Positions 6,905 through 15,624 of a stretch of 54,302 nucleotides of DNA are shown one piece after another. The stretch's first letter is position 1. Every line of letters begins with the position of its first letter. Origin of the DNA: Prevotella brunnea. GTDB lineage: Bacteria; Bacteroidota; Bacteroidia; Bacteroidales; Bacteroidaceae. The position numbers and the translations under genes were made by a program. Under the pieces are notes generated by a model. The model did not search any database. It was not told the DNA's origin and saw only the letters and a list, made by a program, of their open reading frames with translations. The DNA lies in NCBI RefSeq assembly GCF_008016795.1, contig NZ_SDIK01000011.1, positions 1 to 54,302 on the forward strand. The letters run 5' to 3'.

Positions 6905-9313
6905 ATGAAGATAAAATTGATATTTTTCGTACTGTTATTTCATCTTTTTGGCAATGTTATACAAGCAAAAGAAAGAAATAACCTAATCATCCACGTCAAG
7001 GATTCTCATAGTGGTGAGCCTCTTGCTTACGTACAAATTGAGATACAAAGTATTCATGACTCTCTTGTATGCTTTTCGGATACAGTAGGTATATGTCAAG
7101 TAAAATTATTGGATGGAGAATACGATATTCGGTTTAATTTATTGGGATACAGCAAACTGCAAAAACACATAAATCTCACCGAAAGTAAGTCATTAGATAT
7201 ATTATTGTCAGTAAAGACAATGGAATTAGAAGGGGCAACTGTGGTTGCTCGAAAAAAGTTGATAAAGATGTCTGATAAAGGTATTATTTATGACATTTCT
7301 AAGGATACTAATATCCGAGCATTAAATTTATTGGATGCAATTAATCATGTACCATTGGTAAATGTTACTCCAAATGGAAATATAACAGTAAAAGGCAGTT
7401 CGGCTTATTCAATTTATCTGAACGGAAAGCCTTATCGTATGGCACAATATGATCCGCAAACAGTATTAAGGTCTTTTCCCGTATCTACCATTGAAAAGAT
7501 TGAGGTTATTACTCGTTTAGATGGGCGATATGACGGTGATACAGGAGATGCTATTATCAACATTATCACGTCGAAACATCACTTTGATAACTGGTCACTT
7601 ACATTGAATGGCAATTCTAATACTCTTCCTAAAGCGGGTGCAGGAATGAGTTTGGTTGGCACGCAGAAAAAGATTGATTACTTGTTAGGATATAATTTCG
7701 GTTATGACGGACAAAGAAACCAACCCGTAGAGTCATCAGGCATCTATTCTACTGCAAATGCTTATCAAGAAAATACAGCAAGTGGTATATCTGACGGTAA
7801 ATGGAAAACGCATACATTGAGAGCAATGGTTGTATTTAATATAGACAGTCTGAACAGTCTATATGTTGACGGTCATGCACTGATAAAGCAAACTGATATG
7901 AGCACTGATTGGAATCAGCGGTATAAAGTTCAGAGTTGGGCAAAGCCACTTAACACAACTTTTCTTTCTAAGCACAATAATACAGCCGGAACATTTGAAT
8001 CTAATGTTCTTTATAGAAATATGTTCCGAAAAGATAAAAGTAAAGAGCGTTGGATGGCAGGCTATCGCTATACTTATAATCCTGATATTAGATATTTTAA
8101 TCAAACATCTGTTGACAATACAAACATTGAGCAAAAGAGCAGAAACAAAACGCATGGCGGTTTAAATGAACACAGCCTTATGGCAAGTGTTACTCTAATA
8201 GATAATGATACACAATATTTGCAGATAGGAGGAAAGCAGATATTTAGAAAGGGAGCAATAGACACGGAATTGCTTACCCTTAATCAAAATAATGAATGGG
8301 TGTCGGAAACCGATGAAAGTTTTGCACAGGACCAAATCCGTTATCACCAAGATGTCTCATCGGCTTTTGCCTCATACGCTATCAGTGTCAAGGACTTTAC
8401 CTTTGACACATCGCTTCGGTGGGAATATACTCATATGAAAATGTTGTTTCCTAAGATGACAGAAGCAGATTTCTCAAAAACTTTTGGAAATATAACTCCA
8501 TATATCGGTGTGTCTTATCAAAAGGGAAATTCCTCTTTATCACTTTCTTATAAAGGTGGAATGATGCGCCCAGACATTCTTATGCTTAATCCTTTTAAAA
8601 CATACTCTTCTCAGTATAAAGCGGAAATGGGTAATCCTGAATTGGAAAGTTCTTATATCAATACTATTGATGCTTCGTATATGGTTTATTCTAATACGAT
8701 GTTCTTTTCTTGTGGTTTCACATTCAAGCATCAGAACCGACCAATTGTATTGTATCCAAGCTATTCAGAAAAATTGCATCAGTATATGAATCAATATATG
8801 AATATAAGTTCATTGAATGATTATAGGGTGAATTTCTATGGTAATTACAAACCTATCATACCTTTATCTTTAACCTTAACGGGTGATTTTGGATTATATA
8901 GAATGAAGGACTATACTGGAGGTTATGATAACGGAAAATCGTATAATCTCACTTTTATGTGCGACTTTTCATTGAAGCATCAATGGACATTAAGTCTGCA
9001 ATATGGTAACTATCTGAATATGCACCCTATTTGGGGTAAGACACACAGCTTTAATATATATTCATGCAGTGTCAGCAAGTCTTTCTTGAAGAATGCTTTA
9101 AATGTAAGAGTAATAATGAACTCTCCATTTAGCAAGTTTACTAAAATCAGAGAGCAAAGCATATTGCCTTCATATTCTGGTTCACAAACAAATTTTATGC
9201 GAGCAAGAGCCTTCGGCATAGATATTACCTACACTCTGCAAAAAGGATCGCATAAAGAGATCAAGCGCGACAGAACACTAAAGAATGATGACCAAAATAC
9301 AGGAGTAGAATGA
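6905..9313 (+). CDS. outer-membrane beta-barrel protein with TonB-receptor-like plug
   Basis: An 802-residue protein. Signal peptide at 1-21 (hydrophobic core ending VIQAKE); a carboxypeptidase-regulatory-like beta domain at about 24-105; a plug-like region at about 115-215 with the typical LLDAINHVPLVNVTPNGNI and STIEKIEVIT...AIINIIT; then a long barrel with alternating aromatic strands. It fits the outer-membrane beta-barrel family (PF14905-like) found beside peptide loci and efflux genes in Bacteroidota. No TonB box was identified with confidence. It overlaps the exporter gene by 4 bases (ATGA), so translation is coupled. Possible roles are carrying the mature peptide across the outer membrane, taking it back up with bound metal, or self-protection. 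Confidence 0.85.
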   Translation: MKIKLIFFVLLFHLFGNVIQAKERNNLIIHVKDSHSGEPLAYVQIEIQSIHDSLVCFSDTVGICQVKLLDGEYDIRFNLLGYSKLQKHINLTESKSLDILLSVKTMELEGATVVARKKLIKMSDKGIIYDISKDTNIRALNLLDAINHVPLVNVTPNGNITVKGSSAYSIYLNGKPYRMAQYDPQTVLRSFPVSTIEKIEVITRLDGRYDGDTGDAIINIITSKHHFDNWSLTLNGNSNTLPKAGAGMSLVGTQKKIDYLLGYNFGYDGQRNQPVESSGIYSTANAYQENTASGISDGKWKTHTLRAMVVFNIDSLNSLYVDGHALIKQTDMSTDWNQRYKVQSWAKPLNTTFLSKHNNTAGTFESNVLYRNMFRKDKSKERWMAGYRYTYNPDIRYFNQTSVDNTNIEQKSRNKTHGGLNEHSLMASVTLIDNDTQYLQIGGKQIFRKGAIDTELLTLNQNNEWVSETDESFAQDQIRYHQDVSSAFASYAISVKDFTFDTSLRWEYTHMKMLFPKMTEADFSKTFGNITPYIGVSYQKGNSSLSLSYKGGMMRPDILMLNPFKTYSSQYKAEMGNPELESSYINTIDASYMVYSNTMFFSCGFTFKHQNRPIVLYPSYSEKLHQYMNQYMNISSLNDYRVNFYGNYKPIIPLSLTLTGDFGLYRMKDYTGGYDNGKSYNLTFMCDFSLKHQWTLSLQYGNYLNMHPIWGKTHSFNIYSCSVSKSFLKNALNVRVIMNSPFSKFTKIREQSILPSYSGSQTNFMRARAFGIDITYTLQKGSHKEIKRDRTLKNDDQNTGVE

Positions 9314-11532
9314 AGAAACTCTTTTTCAATATCAAACAGCGCGATGCTATGGATTGTGGTCCGTCATGCCTCGCTATGATAGCGAGGTATTACGGATTGC
9401 GACCAGAACGTGATGGCTTACGTCGTTCTTGCTCTTTGGGCAAGGATGGTGTTTCTTTGCTTGGTATCAGTAAGGCAGCAGAAACTATCGGTTTCAAGAC
9501 TGTTGGAGGTCGAGTAAGTTTTGATACACTTGCATTTGAAGTTCCTTTGCCCTGCATTGTTCATTGGAATCAGAATCACTTTGTTGTTGTATATAAAATA
9601 AAAAAGCACAAGAAAGGAAAATATACCGTATATGTTGCCGACCCGAGTAAAGGACTTGTTACCTATACTAAAGAGGAGTTCTGCGAGCATTGGGTAAGCA
9701 CCAAGACCAACGGCGAGGAGAAAGGCATAGCCCTACTCCTTGAACCAACGGAGCAATTCTGCGCTCAAAAGGATGCGAAAATCGTTCCCACTCAAAACCG
9801 CTTGAAATTCCTTTGGGGGTATCTCAAAAAATACAAGCGTTTCTTTACGCAACTCATTCTCGGTCTGTTGCTTGGCTCGCTCCTGCAACTTGTATTTCCA
9901 TTCCTCACACAAGCTATAGTAGATACGGGTATAGGAGGAAAGGATATAGGCTTTGTATGGTTGGTGCTCTTGGCAGAGATGATGCTACTTTTCAGCCGTA
10001 CTGCCATCGACTTTATCCGCTCCAAAATACTCCTTCACATCTCCACACGTATTAATATCTCGCTCATATCGGATTTCTTCATCAAGCTGATGAAACTACC
10101 GATGAAGTTCTTCGACACCAAACTGATGGGCGACCTCTTGCAACGCATTGAAGACCATCGACGTGTGGAGCAGTTCCTCACCTCAAGCAGTCTGAGCCTG
10201 CTATTCTCGTTCTTCACCTTCCTTGTCTTCGGTGTCGTCCTTGCAGTCTATAATCTCGGCATCTTCTTTGTCTTCCTCATGGGAACATCGCTTTACGCAG
10301 GCTGGATTATACTCTTCCTCAAAAAGCGCAGACAACTTGACTATAAGTATTTCGAGCAGGCAGGACGCAACCGCAACGTCAGCTACCAACTCATAAGCGG
10401 TATGCAGGAAATCAAGCTGCAGGGATGTGAGCAGCGCAAACGATGGGAATGGGAGGATGTGCAAGCCGACCTTTTCAAGGTCAATCTGCAATCACTCAAT
10501 CTTCAGCAAGTACAACAGTCAGGAAGCATCACTATCAACGAGGTAAAGAATATCTTGATTACCGTTCTTGCTGCCACAGCCGTGATACATGGAAACATGA
10601 CGCTCGGTATGATGCTGGCAGTACAGTATATTATCGGACAGCTCAACAGCCCTGTGGAACAACTTATTCAATTTATCTACTCATGGCAGGACGTGAGCAT
10701 CAGCCTTGATCGCATGAACGAAATACATACCGAGACCAATGAGGAGAATGCCGAACGGACACATACCACCTATACGGACGAAACTACAGGAGGACATTCC
10801 CTCATGATAAAAGACCTTTCCTTTAAATACGACATCTACAGTCCGAAAAATATTCTGTCGAATATCAATCTTTCTATTCCCAACGGTAAGGTAACGGCAA
10901 TCGTTGGGGCAAGCGGAAGCGGAAAGACCACACTCGTAAAACTCCTTTTGGGATTCTATGAGCCACTGAATGGAAGTATAGAAATGGGCAATGCCAATCT
11001 GAATGAATACAATCTTGGTTGGTGGAGAAGCCAATGCGGTGCGGTCATGCAGGAGGGCTATCTGTTCTCCGATACCATTGCGAGGAATATTGCCATACCA
11101 GACGATGAGCCAGACATCGAACGCATCCGCCATGCTGCCCGTGTGGCAAACATCGCAGACTACATCGAAGCCCTGCCTTTGGCTTACAACACGATGATAG
11201 GACAGGACGGACAGGGCATCAGTCAGGGACAACGACAACGCATTTTGATAGCAAGGGTAGTTTATAAGAATCCAATGTTTGTCTTTCTGGATGAAGCGAC
11301 CAATGCACTCGATGCCAACAATGAACGAGCCATTACAGAAAACCTCTCGGAGTTCTACAAGGGAAAAACAGTTGTAGTAGTGGCACACCGCCTTTCCACT
11401 GTTCGCGATGCCGACCAAATTGTAGTTTTGGATGAAGGTAAAATTGTAGAGGTAGGTACACATGAGGAACTGACTGCTAAACGTGGTAAATATTTTGCCT
11501 TAGTAAAGAATCAATTAGAATTGGGTAACTGA
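9310..11532 (+). CDS. C39 peptidase-containing ABC exporter (PCAT/bacteriocin type)
   Basis: A 740-residue protein with three modules. Residues 1-150 are a C39 cysteine peptidase: Gln10, catalytic Cys16 in MDCGPSCLAM, His90 in HWNQNHFVVVY and Asp111 in ADPSKG. Residues about 170-460 are the transmembrane domain. Residues about 490-735 are the ATPase: Walker A VGASGSGKTT, signature ISQGQRQR, Walker B FVFLDEAT, H-loop VAHRLST. All key residues are present. The family cuts leaders after Gly-Gly while pumping the peptide out, so it matches the LGG leader of the 70-residue precursor in the same cluster. From about 9.7 kb the coding sequence becomes richer in C and G than the genes before it, hinting that the locus was assembled from parts of different origin. 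Confidence 0.95.
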   Translation: MKKLFFNIKQRDAMDCGPSCLAMIARYYGLRPERDGLRRSCSLGKDGVSLLGISKAAETIGFKTVGGRVSFDTLAFEVPLPCIVHWNQNHFVVVYKIKKHKKGKYTVYVADPSKGLVTYTKEEFCEHWVSTKTNGEEKGIALLLEPTEQFCAQKDAKIVPTQNRLKFLWGYLKKYKRFFTQLILGLLLGSLLQLVFPFLTQAIVDTGIGGKDIGFVWLVLLAEMMLLFSRTAIDFIRSKILLHISTRINISLISDFFIKLMKLPMKFFDTKLMGDLLQRIEDHRRVEQFLTSSSLSLLFSFFTFLVFGVVLAVYNLGIFFVFLMGTSLYAGWIILFLKKRRQLDYKYFEQAGRNRNVSYQLISGMQEIKLQGCEQRKRWEWEDVQADLFKVNLQSLNLQQVQQSGSITINEVKNILITVLAATAVIHGNMTLGMMLAVQYIIGQLNSPVEQLIQFIYSWQDVSISLDRMNEIHTETNEENAERTHTTYTDETTGGHSLMIKDLSFKYDIYSPKNILSNINLSIPNGKVTAIVGASGSGKTTLVKLLLGFYEPLNGSIEMGNANLNEYNLGWWRSQCGAVMQEGYLFSDTIARNIAIPDDEPDIERIRHAARVANIADYIEALPLAYNTMIGQDGQGISQGQRQRILIARVVYKNPMFVFLDEATNALDANNERAITENLSEFYKGKTVVVVAHRLSTVRDADQIVVLDEGKIVEVGTHEELTAKRGKYFALVKNQLELGN

Positions 11533-11533
11533 T

Positions 11534-12019
11534 ATGGAAGACCAGGAAAAGAAACAGGAACGGAGTTTTGAACTTCGCAGCGAGAAAGTACGCAGCATCG
11601 TGGGGCAGATACCCTCATCTCTCGTTCGTTATGGTATTACTGCCATAGGAGCTGTTTTGCTTTGTCTGTTAGCCGTAGCCTATTTCCTGCCCTATAAGCA
11701 GGTGTATTCGGGAACGGCTACCGTACACGGAGCAACAACCGCAACACCGGCGGACAGTACGGATATAACCATCTTATTGAAGTTTGAGAACAAACGCCCA
11801 GACAAAGTGAATGGACAAATAATTTGTCTGCAATCTCCATATAGAACGTTTGTAGGACAGATACAAGACCTTTCTTCCGTCCGTGACACATTGGAGCGCC
11901 AGGAAGCACTATGCCGTTTCAAGTCAGCCGACATAAAAACTGTAGAAAACCAAACGGTGGATTTCCAGATAACTCGAACATCGGGTAATCTGCTGCAAAA
12001 AATGCTTGGGGGAATATAA
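11534..12019 (+). CDS. small membrane-anchored accessory protein of the exporter
   Basis: A 161-residue protein whose start codon follows the exporter stop by 1 base. Residues 1-33 are charged and cytoplasmic-like. One membrane segment spans about 34-52 (YGITAIGAVLLCLLAVAYFLP), and the remainder is periplasmic beta-type sequence (YSGTATVHGATTATP...). The position and the N-terminal anchor resemble HlyD-family adaptors, but the coiled-coil and lipoyl halves are missing and the length is less than half. I call it a reduced adaptor-like protein of unknown function. It is the last gene of the locus; no terminator is clear after it. Confidence 0.65.
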   Translation: MEDQEKKQERSFELRSEKVRSIVGQIPSSLVRYGITAIGAVLLCLLAVAYFLPYKQVYSGTATVHGATTATPADSTDITILLKFENKRPDKVNGQIICLQSPYRTFVGQIQDLSSVRDTLERQEALCRFKSADIKTVENQTVDFQITRTSGNLLQKMLGGI

Positions 12020-12035
12020 TCTCATCGCACATTCT

Positions 12036-12242
12036 TTATCTCTCCCGAAAGTCAATGGTTAAACTCACCGTCTTCTCTTGTAGGGCGATGAGTTCTTTTG
12101 TCAGATGGATAAGTTCCTGCAACAGGGTTTGTGTCGTTGTTTCCCTCTCGGTGATGTGGAGAAAGCGCACCACCTGATTGTAGGGGAACGTAAAGAAATA
12201 TGACAGTGCTTCGGTATGATTTTCTTTCTGTTCGTGCGGAGC
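12036..12242 (-). pseudogene. C-terminal gene remnant, leftward
   Basis: A leftward frame of 68 codons without a start codon ends at TAA 12036-12038. It reads ...ALSYFFTFPYNQVVRFLHI and then a heptad-like helix (LLQELIHLTKELIALQEKT). The sequence looks like real protein, but I do not recognise the family. Its open part stops just where the dispersed repeat at about 12240 begins, so the repeat or a deletion may have removed the front. Confidence 0.4.
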
Positions 12243-12350
12243 TTAGCTTTTGCTTTCCAAAAGGTAAGCTTTTGCAATGCAAAAGGTCATGAATCGGAGT
12301 GCAAAAGCCCAGCTTTTAAATTACGGTTAATATTATCCTGATTATCAATT
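12240..12350 (-). repeat. dispersed repeat, copy A (22-bp periodic units)
   Basis: Read on the minus strand it has TTGATAATCAGGATAATATT, then units such as AAAAGCTGGGCTTTTGCA and TGCAAAAGGTAAGCTTTTG. The same order is found at 28003-28120 and 34316-34435, so these are copies of one element of about 115 bp. Confidence 0.75.
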
Positions 12351-12430
12351 GGTTATAAAATGTATATTGATGTTTGTTTTTTGTCATGTTATTTCGTGGC
12401 GATGCGGAATGTCGTGAGGAACAAAAACAA

Positions 12431-12465
12431 GGCGCAGCACTTGTAGCGGATACAAATGCTGCGCC
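12431..12465 (-). terminator. terminator after the fimbrillin/FISUMP-like lipoprotein gene
   Basis: A 9-bp stem GGCGCAGCA/TGCTGCGCC with inner TTGTA/TACAA pairing. Read leftward it is followed by TTGTTTTTG. It ends the leftward transcript about 50 bases past the stop codon. Confidence 0.85.
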
Positions 12466-12516
12466 CCTGAACAGATCAGGCTGCTTGGTGCCTAAACTTT
12501 ATTGATTGTCATGCCA

Positions 12517-14568
12517 TTAATATTTTCGTGCTCCAAAAGTTGTAACGATCTTGTTGAATGGTGCGAATTTGCTTGCGTCTATCGGAGCTGTCGCATTGCC
12601 TGAATCCCACACCGGACGGATGGGGTTTCCTTGCTGTTTCTGGGGTGCGCCTTTCGGATTCCATTCGTTGGAACCGAAGAAGAAAGCATTTATCGTTGAC
12701 ACTGCTGTTTCTTGTGAAGTTAAATAGGCAGAATAGAATGTGCTTACATTGTCCACATAGCGATACACCACCTTCGTTGCTCTTGCGCTTCTAAATCCCG
12801 TGATGGGGAGGAACAAGCCCTTGTTGGCGAGGACAAGTCCCGTTACATTTTCATATTTCCACAGATTGTTGCGACCTGTCGGGAAGGCATTTATATTTTT
12901 TGTTCCGGATGGGTTCGGTAAGGCATCCGCATCAGAGAAATATGCGCCGTACACCTTGTTTCCCTTGTCGGTATAGCAGTAAGCCGGCACGATGGTTTTT
13001 GCATACTGCAGCGCCTTCATTTCATCCAATGTGGGATAGCGGTAATGGTGGTTGTGGCTTGCATCATGCGTGTAATACCAAACGATGTCGCCGTAATTGG
13101 CTTTTGCCGGGTCTGTGGTGAGAGTTCCATAAGCATTGGTTTTTTCAAACCATTTCTTGGCCAAATTTCCTCTATCTTCCTTGGGCCATGAAGTAGCAGC
13201 CAGTCCCGCGTTTCCGAGGTAGTTTCCAATTAGAGGAAAGTCTAAGACATCTTTGATGGCGCCCCATGTGAACAGGTCGAGGTCGTTCTGCGTGATGCCC
13301 CATCTTCCAGATCCGTCATCGCCTATTGCTTTGTCGGCATACCAGTGTTGTGATCCGAGTTCTTTAGATCGTATTGGTTCTTTATTATCTCCGGCAGCGG
13401 GCAGATAGTTTGCCTCTGTGGGGTTTTCACCATAATGGCTAATCCACCATTGTGCAGGAGCCACGCCCCAATAGACATTGGAGGAATTGTCGGGATCGAC
13501 ATAGCGGATGAAGTTACCCGTTGCCCATTTTGTGCCGCACACTTCAACATATGGTTCGGCTGTTACCTCGTTCATGTTCGTAATTCTGGAGCGATAGGTT
13601 GTATTTTCCTTGAATGTTTTGTTTACGGTTTTTGAGTACACCTTTCCGTCCGTTGTTTTGAGCGTAATGGTTACTCTGTGGGTTTCTCCGGGAAGTAGTG
13701 CCACCCAGATAAAGCCATTGGTCAGTTTAATGTAATTACCGTTGTTGCTGATGTTGATGGAGAAGGCTTTGTTTTGGTCATTTCCGATTAATTTTCCATC
13801 TTTGAGGTTGAGTACGTCTGTCGATTTCGGTCCATTAATATTGATTTGCTCGATGCTTGTAAGAGGAGTTCCTTCCTTGCCACCGTTGAACTGCAGTCCC
13901 CAAAAAGCCACCATGCGGTGTAGATCTACTTTTGCGCGACAGGTGTAGCCGTTCGCTGCATCTCCCGTTATGTCCATGGGATTGGTTTTACCCCAGCAGT
14001 AATCATACTTTTTGTCGATGGTCTCCAAAGTTCCATCTTGCTGTGAAAGATTGAGCAACACTTGGTCTTTGACAGCTTCCGAGTTCTTATAGTAGTCTAT
14101 AACTTGGGTGCTGCCATTCACTTTTACTTGTTCCTGTGTAAGTTCTCCTGCTGCCACATTGTCTTGTTGTTCTATGGCTGCACCGGGATAGAAGAAGCCC
14201 AACACGTCGCTTTCCTGCATGGCGTTTTTGCTCTTGATTGATCCCGTGAACGAAGCTGTGGTTCCTCCGTCGTCTTGTGTAACGACGGTGCTGTATTGCT
14301 TTTCGGTGCTTTTGTTATTATCACTGCAGTTATATACAAACATTTTGTCTCCGGGTTTCCACGCCGTATGGATGTGACTTTTCTCATCGAGCGTTAAGGC
14401 TTTCGTACCTTCATTGCGAGTGGTAGCCGCCACGTTGAGTTTGTAAACCAAAGCTTGTCCGGCGTTGTCTTTCGTTCCGTTTGGCTCATTCATGTCATCG
14501 CTACAAGCCGACATGCCGAGCAATGCAATGGCTCCGCACAGCAGAACCGATATATTCTTTCTTTTCAT
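12517..14568 (-). CDS. surface lipoprotein, fimbrillin-like N-terminus and FISUMP-like C-terminus
   Basis: A 683-residue lipoprotein. The signal peptide ends in a lipobox LLGMSAC, with the lipidated Cys near residue 22, followed by SDD. Residues about 40-340 resemble Mfa/fimbrillin-like domains (KLNVAATTRN, HIHTAWKPGDKMFVYN, DVLGFFYPG). The C-terminal half (about 345-683) carries marks of FISUMP-type domains: VCGTKWATGNF, a YPTLDEMKAL helix, LFLPITGFR, then FFFGSNEWNPKG and GNPIRPVWD. Such proteins are displayed on the cell surface in Bacteroidales. It shares its leader with a 62-codon gene 27 bases upstream. The role is likely adhesion or pilus-like, inferred from architecture only. Confidence 0.8.
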   Translation of the reverse strand: MKRKNISVLLCGAIALLGMSACSDDMNEPNGTKDNAGQALVYKLNVAATTRNEGTKALTLDEKSHIHTAWKPGDKMFVYNCSDNNKSTEKQYSTVVTQDDGGTTASFTGSIKSKNAMQESDVLGFFYPGAAIEQQDNVAAGELTQEQVKVNGSTQVIDYYKNSEAVKDQVLLNLSQQDGTLETIDKKYDYCWGKTNPMDITGDAANGYTCRAKVDLHRMVAFWGLQFNGGKEGTPLTSIEQININGPKSTDVLNLKDGKLIGNDQNKAFSINISNNGNYIKLTNGFIWVALLPGETHRVTITLKTTDGKVYSKTVNKTFKENTTYRSRITNMNEVTAEPYVEVCGTKWATGNFIRYVDPDNSSNVYWGVAPAQWWISHYGENPTEANYLPAAGDNKEPIRSKELGSQHWYADKAIGDDGSGRWGITQNDLDLFTWGAIKDVLDFPLIGNYLGNAGLAATSWPKEDRGNLAKKWFEKTNAYGTLTTDPAKANYGDIVWYYTHDASHNHHYRYPTLDEMKALQYAKTIVPAYCYTDKGNKVYGAYFSDADALPNPSGTKNINAFPTGRNNLWKYENVTGLVLANKGLFLPITGFRSARATKVVYRYVDNVSTFYSAYLTSQETAVSTINAFFFGSNEWNPKGAPQKQQGNPIRPVWDSGNATAPIDASKFAPFNKIVTTFGARKY

Positions 14569-14595
14569 GTCTGATTTTTTTATTTGGTTAAAAAC

Positions 14596-14784
14596 TTAAA
14601 AATTTGTGGAATTTCTGTCTTCATCATCAAATTCCTCTCCAATCTCAATGTCGATGGGTTTGGCAAGGATATCCATGCCATCATCATTTGGGTCTTTCTT
14701 TCCTCCTGACACACCGGCAAGCATTGCTTCGGATTTCATTTCTACAATGTCGGTTTCCGGCATAATGTAAGGTCTTTTTTTCAT
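14596..14784 (-). CDS. small acidic conserved-type protein upstream of the lipoprotein
   Basis: A 62-residue protein, MKKRPYIMPETDIVEMKSEA..., continuing LLAGVSGGKK-like into an acidic tail (EIGEEFDDEDR). The pattern of a basic start, a P-E-x-x-x-V-x-M stretch, a LAG/VSGG stretch and an acidic end is common to short Prevotella and Bacteroides proteins next to surface-lipoprotein genes. Its function is unknown. It has no signal peptide or membrane segment. It is the first gene of the leftward pair and sits behind a leader of about 450 bases. Confidence 0.65.
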   Translation of the reverse strand: MKKRPYIMPETDIVEMKSEAMLAGVSGGKKDPNDDGMDILAKPIDIEIGEEFDDEDRNSTNF

Positions 14785-15241
14785 AATCTTTTTCTTTAAA
14801 TTAAAATTTATTAGTTAGATGATTAAATAAACAATACACCAAATCGCATCTGCAGTCCATAATGTTTGGCACGCAAGGACACATACGAACACACCGCATT
14901 GCACATGAGAGAACATTTCTCCCGTGTGTTCATGAGGATGTGCGCAACGATGCGCATCCATAGCAAGAATGTGAAAAACAGACTTTGGGTAAAAAGCCTA
15001 TATATATAGTGTGTGTGTGTGTGTGTGTTAATAAATATTTTGAGACGAGCAAATAAAACGTGTTAAAATTTGCAGAAAATAAATTATATTTTTTCTGCAA
15101 TACATTCCCATTTTTGCCCATTCTGACAATCACACGGTTCATATTTTTTTATTACTCAAAAGATTACAGTAAACTGTTTCAAAGCCATATCCACGCTCAA
15201 TCAACGGTGGGTAATAAGCTACCTTAAATAACTATTCGTTG
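14785..15241 (-). promoter_or_regulatory. long structured 5' leader with a (GT)10 tract
   Basis: Between the promoter at 15242-15272 and the start codon at 14784 lie about 450 untranslated bases. They contain a (GT)10 repeat (15009-15028) next to TATATATA, a hairpin CACATGAGAGAA/TTCTCCCGTGTG (14902-14928, 10 of 12 bases paired) and a second dyad around TGCGCA (about 14937-14959). No convincing frame covers it. Confidence 0.55.
15009..15028. repeat. (GT)10 dinucleotide repeat
   Basis: Ten perfect GT units preceded by TATATATA. Such tracts change length by slippage and can switch expression when placed near promoters or in leaders. Confidence 0.95.
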
Positions 15242-15272
15242 CAAAGGTACGACCAATTTTTAAAACAGCAAA
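15242..15272 (-). promoter_or_regulatory. promoter for the small-protein/lipoprotein pair
   Basis: On the minus strand TTTG (15269-15272), 19 bases, TACCTTTG (15242-15249): a full consensus match. The next leftward gene is 450 bases away. Confidence 0.75.
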
Positions 15273-15535
15273 GAAAAAACAGAATTTTTTTTACTTTTTT
15301 TATCCATATATTCCGTGGGCGGACCAACACAGAGTTTGCCTCCTGCGGTGGAATGGATTCCCACCGGTTCACAATGAAAGAATGTAATGGTGGAATGGAT
15401 TTGCCATATTGCGGAATGGAAAAATACTGAAGATTTAAGACTGGGGGCATAAGTTGTTGGTGGTCGGATTGTGTCAAGCCCGTGAAAGAAAGCAAGTTTT
15501 TGGGGGGATACGGAGGGATTGTCGGGGAAAAAAGT

Positions 15536-15543
15536 TATTTTTG
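15536..15543 (+). promoter_or_regulatory. candidate -7 element of the HAD hydrolase gene
   Basis: TATTTTTG matches the -7 consensus and lies about 80 bases before the start codon. No TTTG is found at the expected distance, so the call is weak. Confidence 0.35.
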
Positions 15544-15624
15544 CAAGTAAAAACGAGGGATGGACTGAGCGGGGGGGTTGTTTCACCGCTGTTTCGTCTC
15601 TGCCTCACTTGAAGGAGAAAGGTT

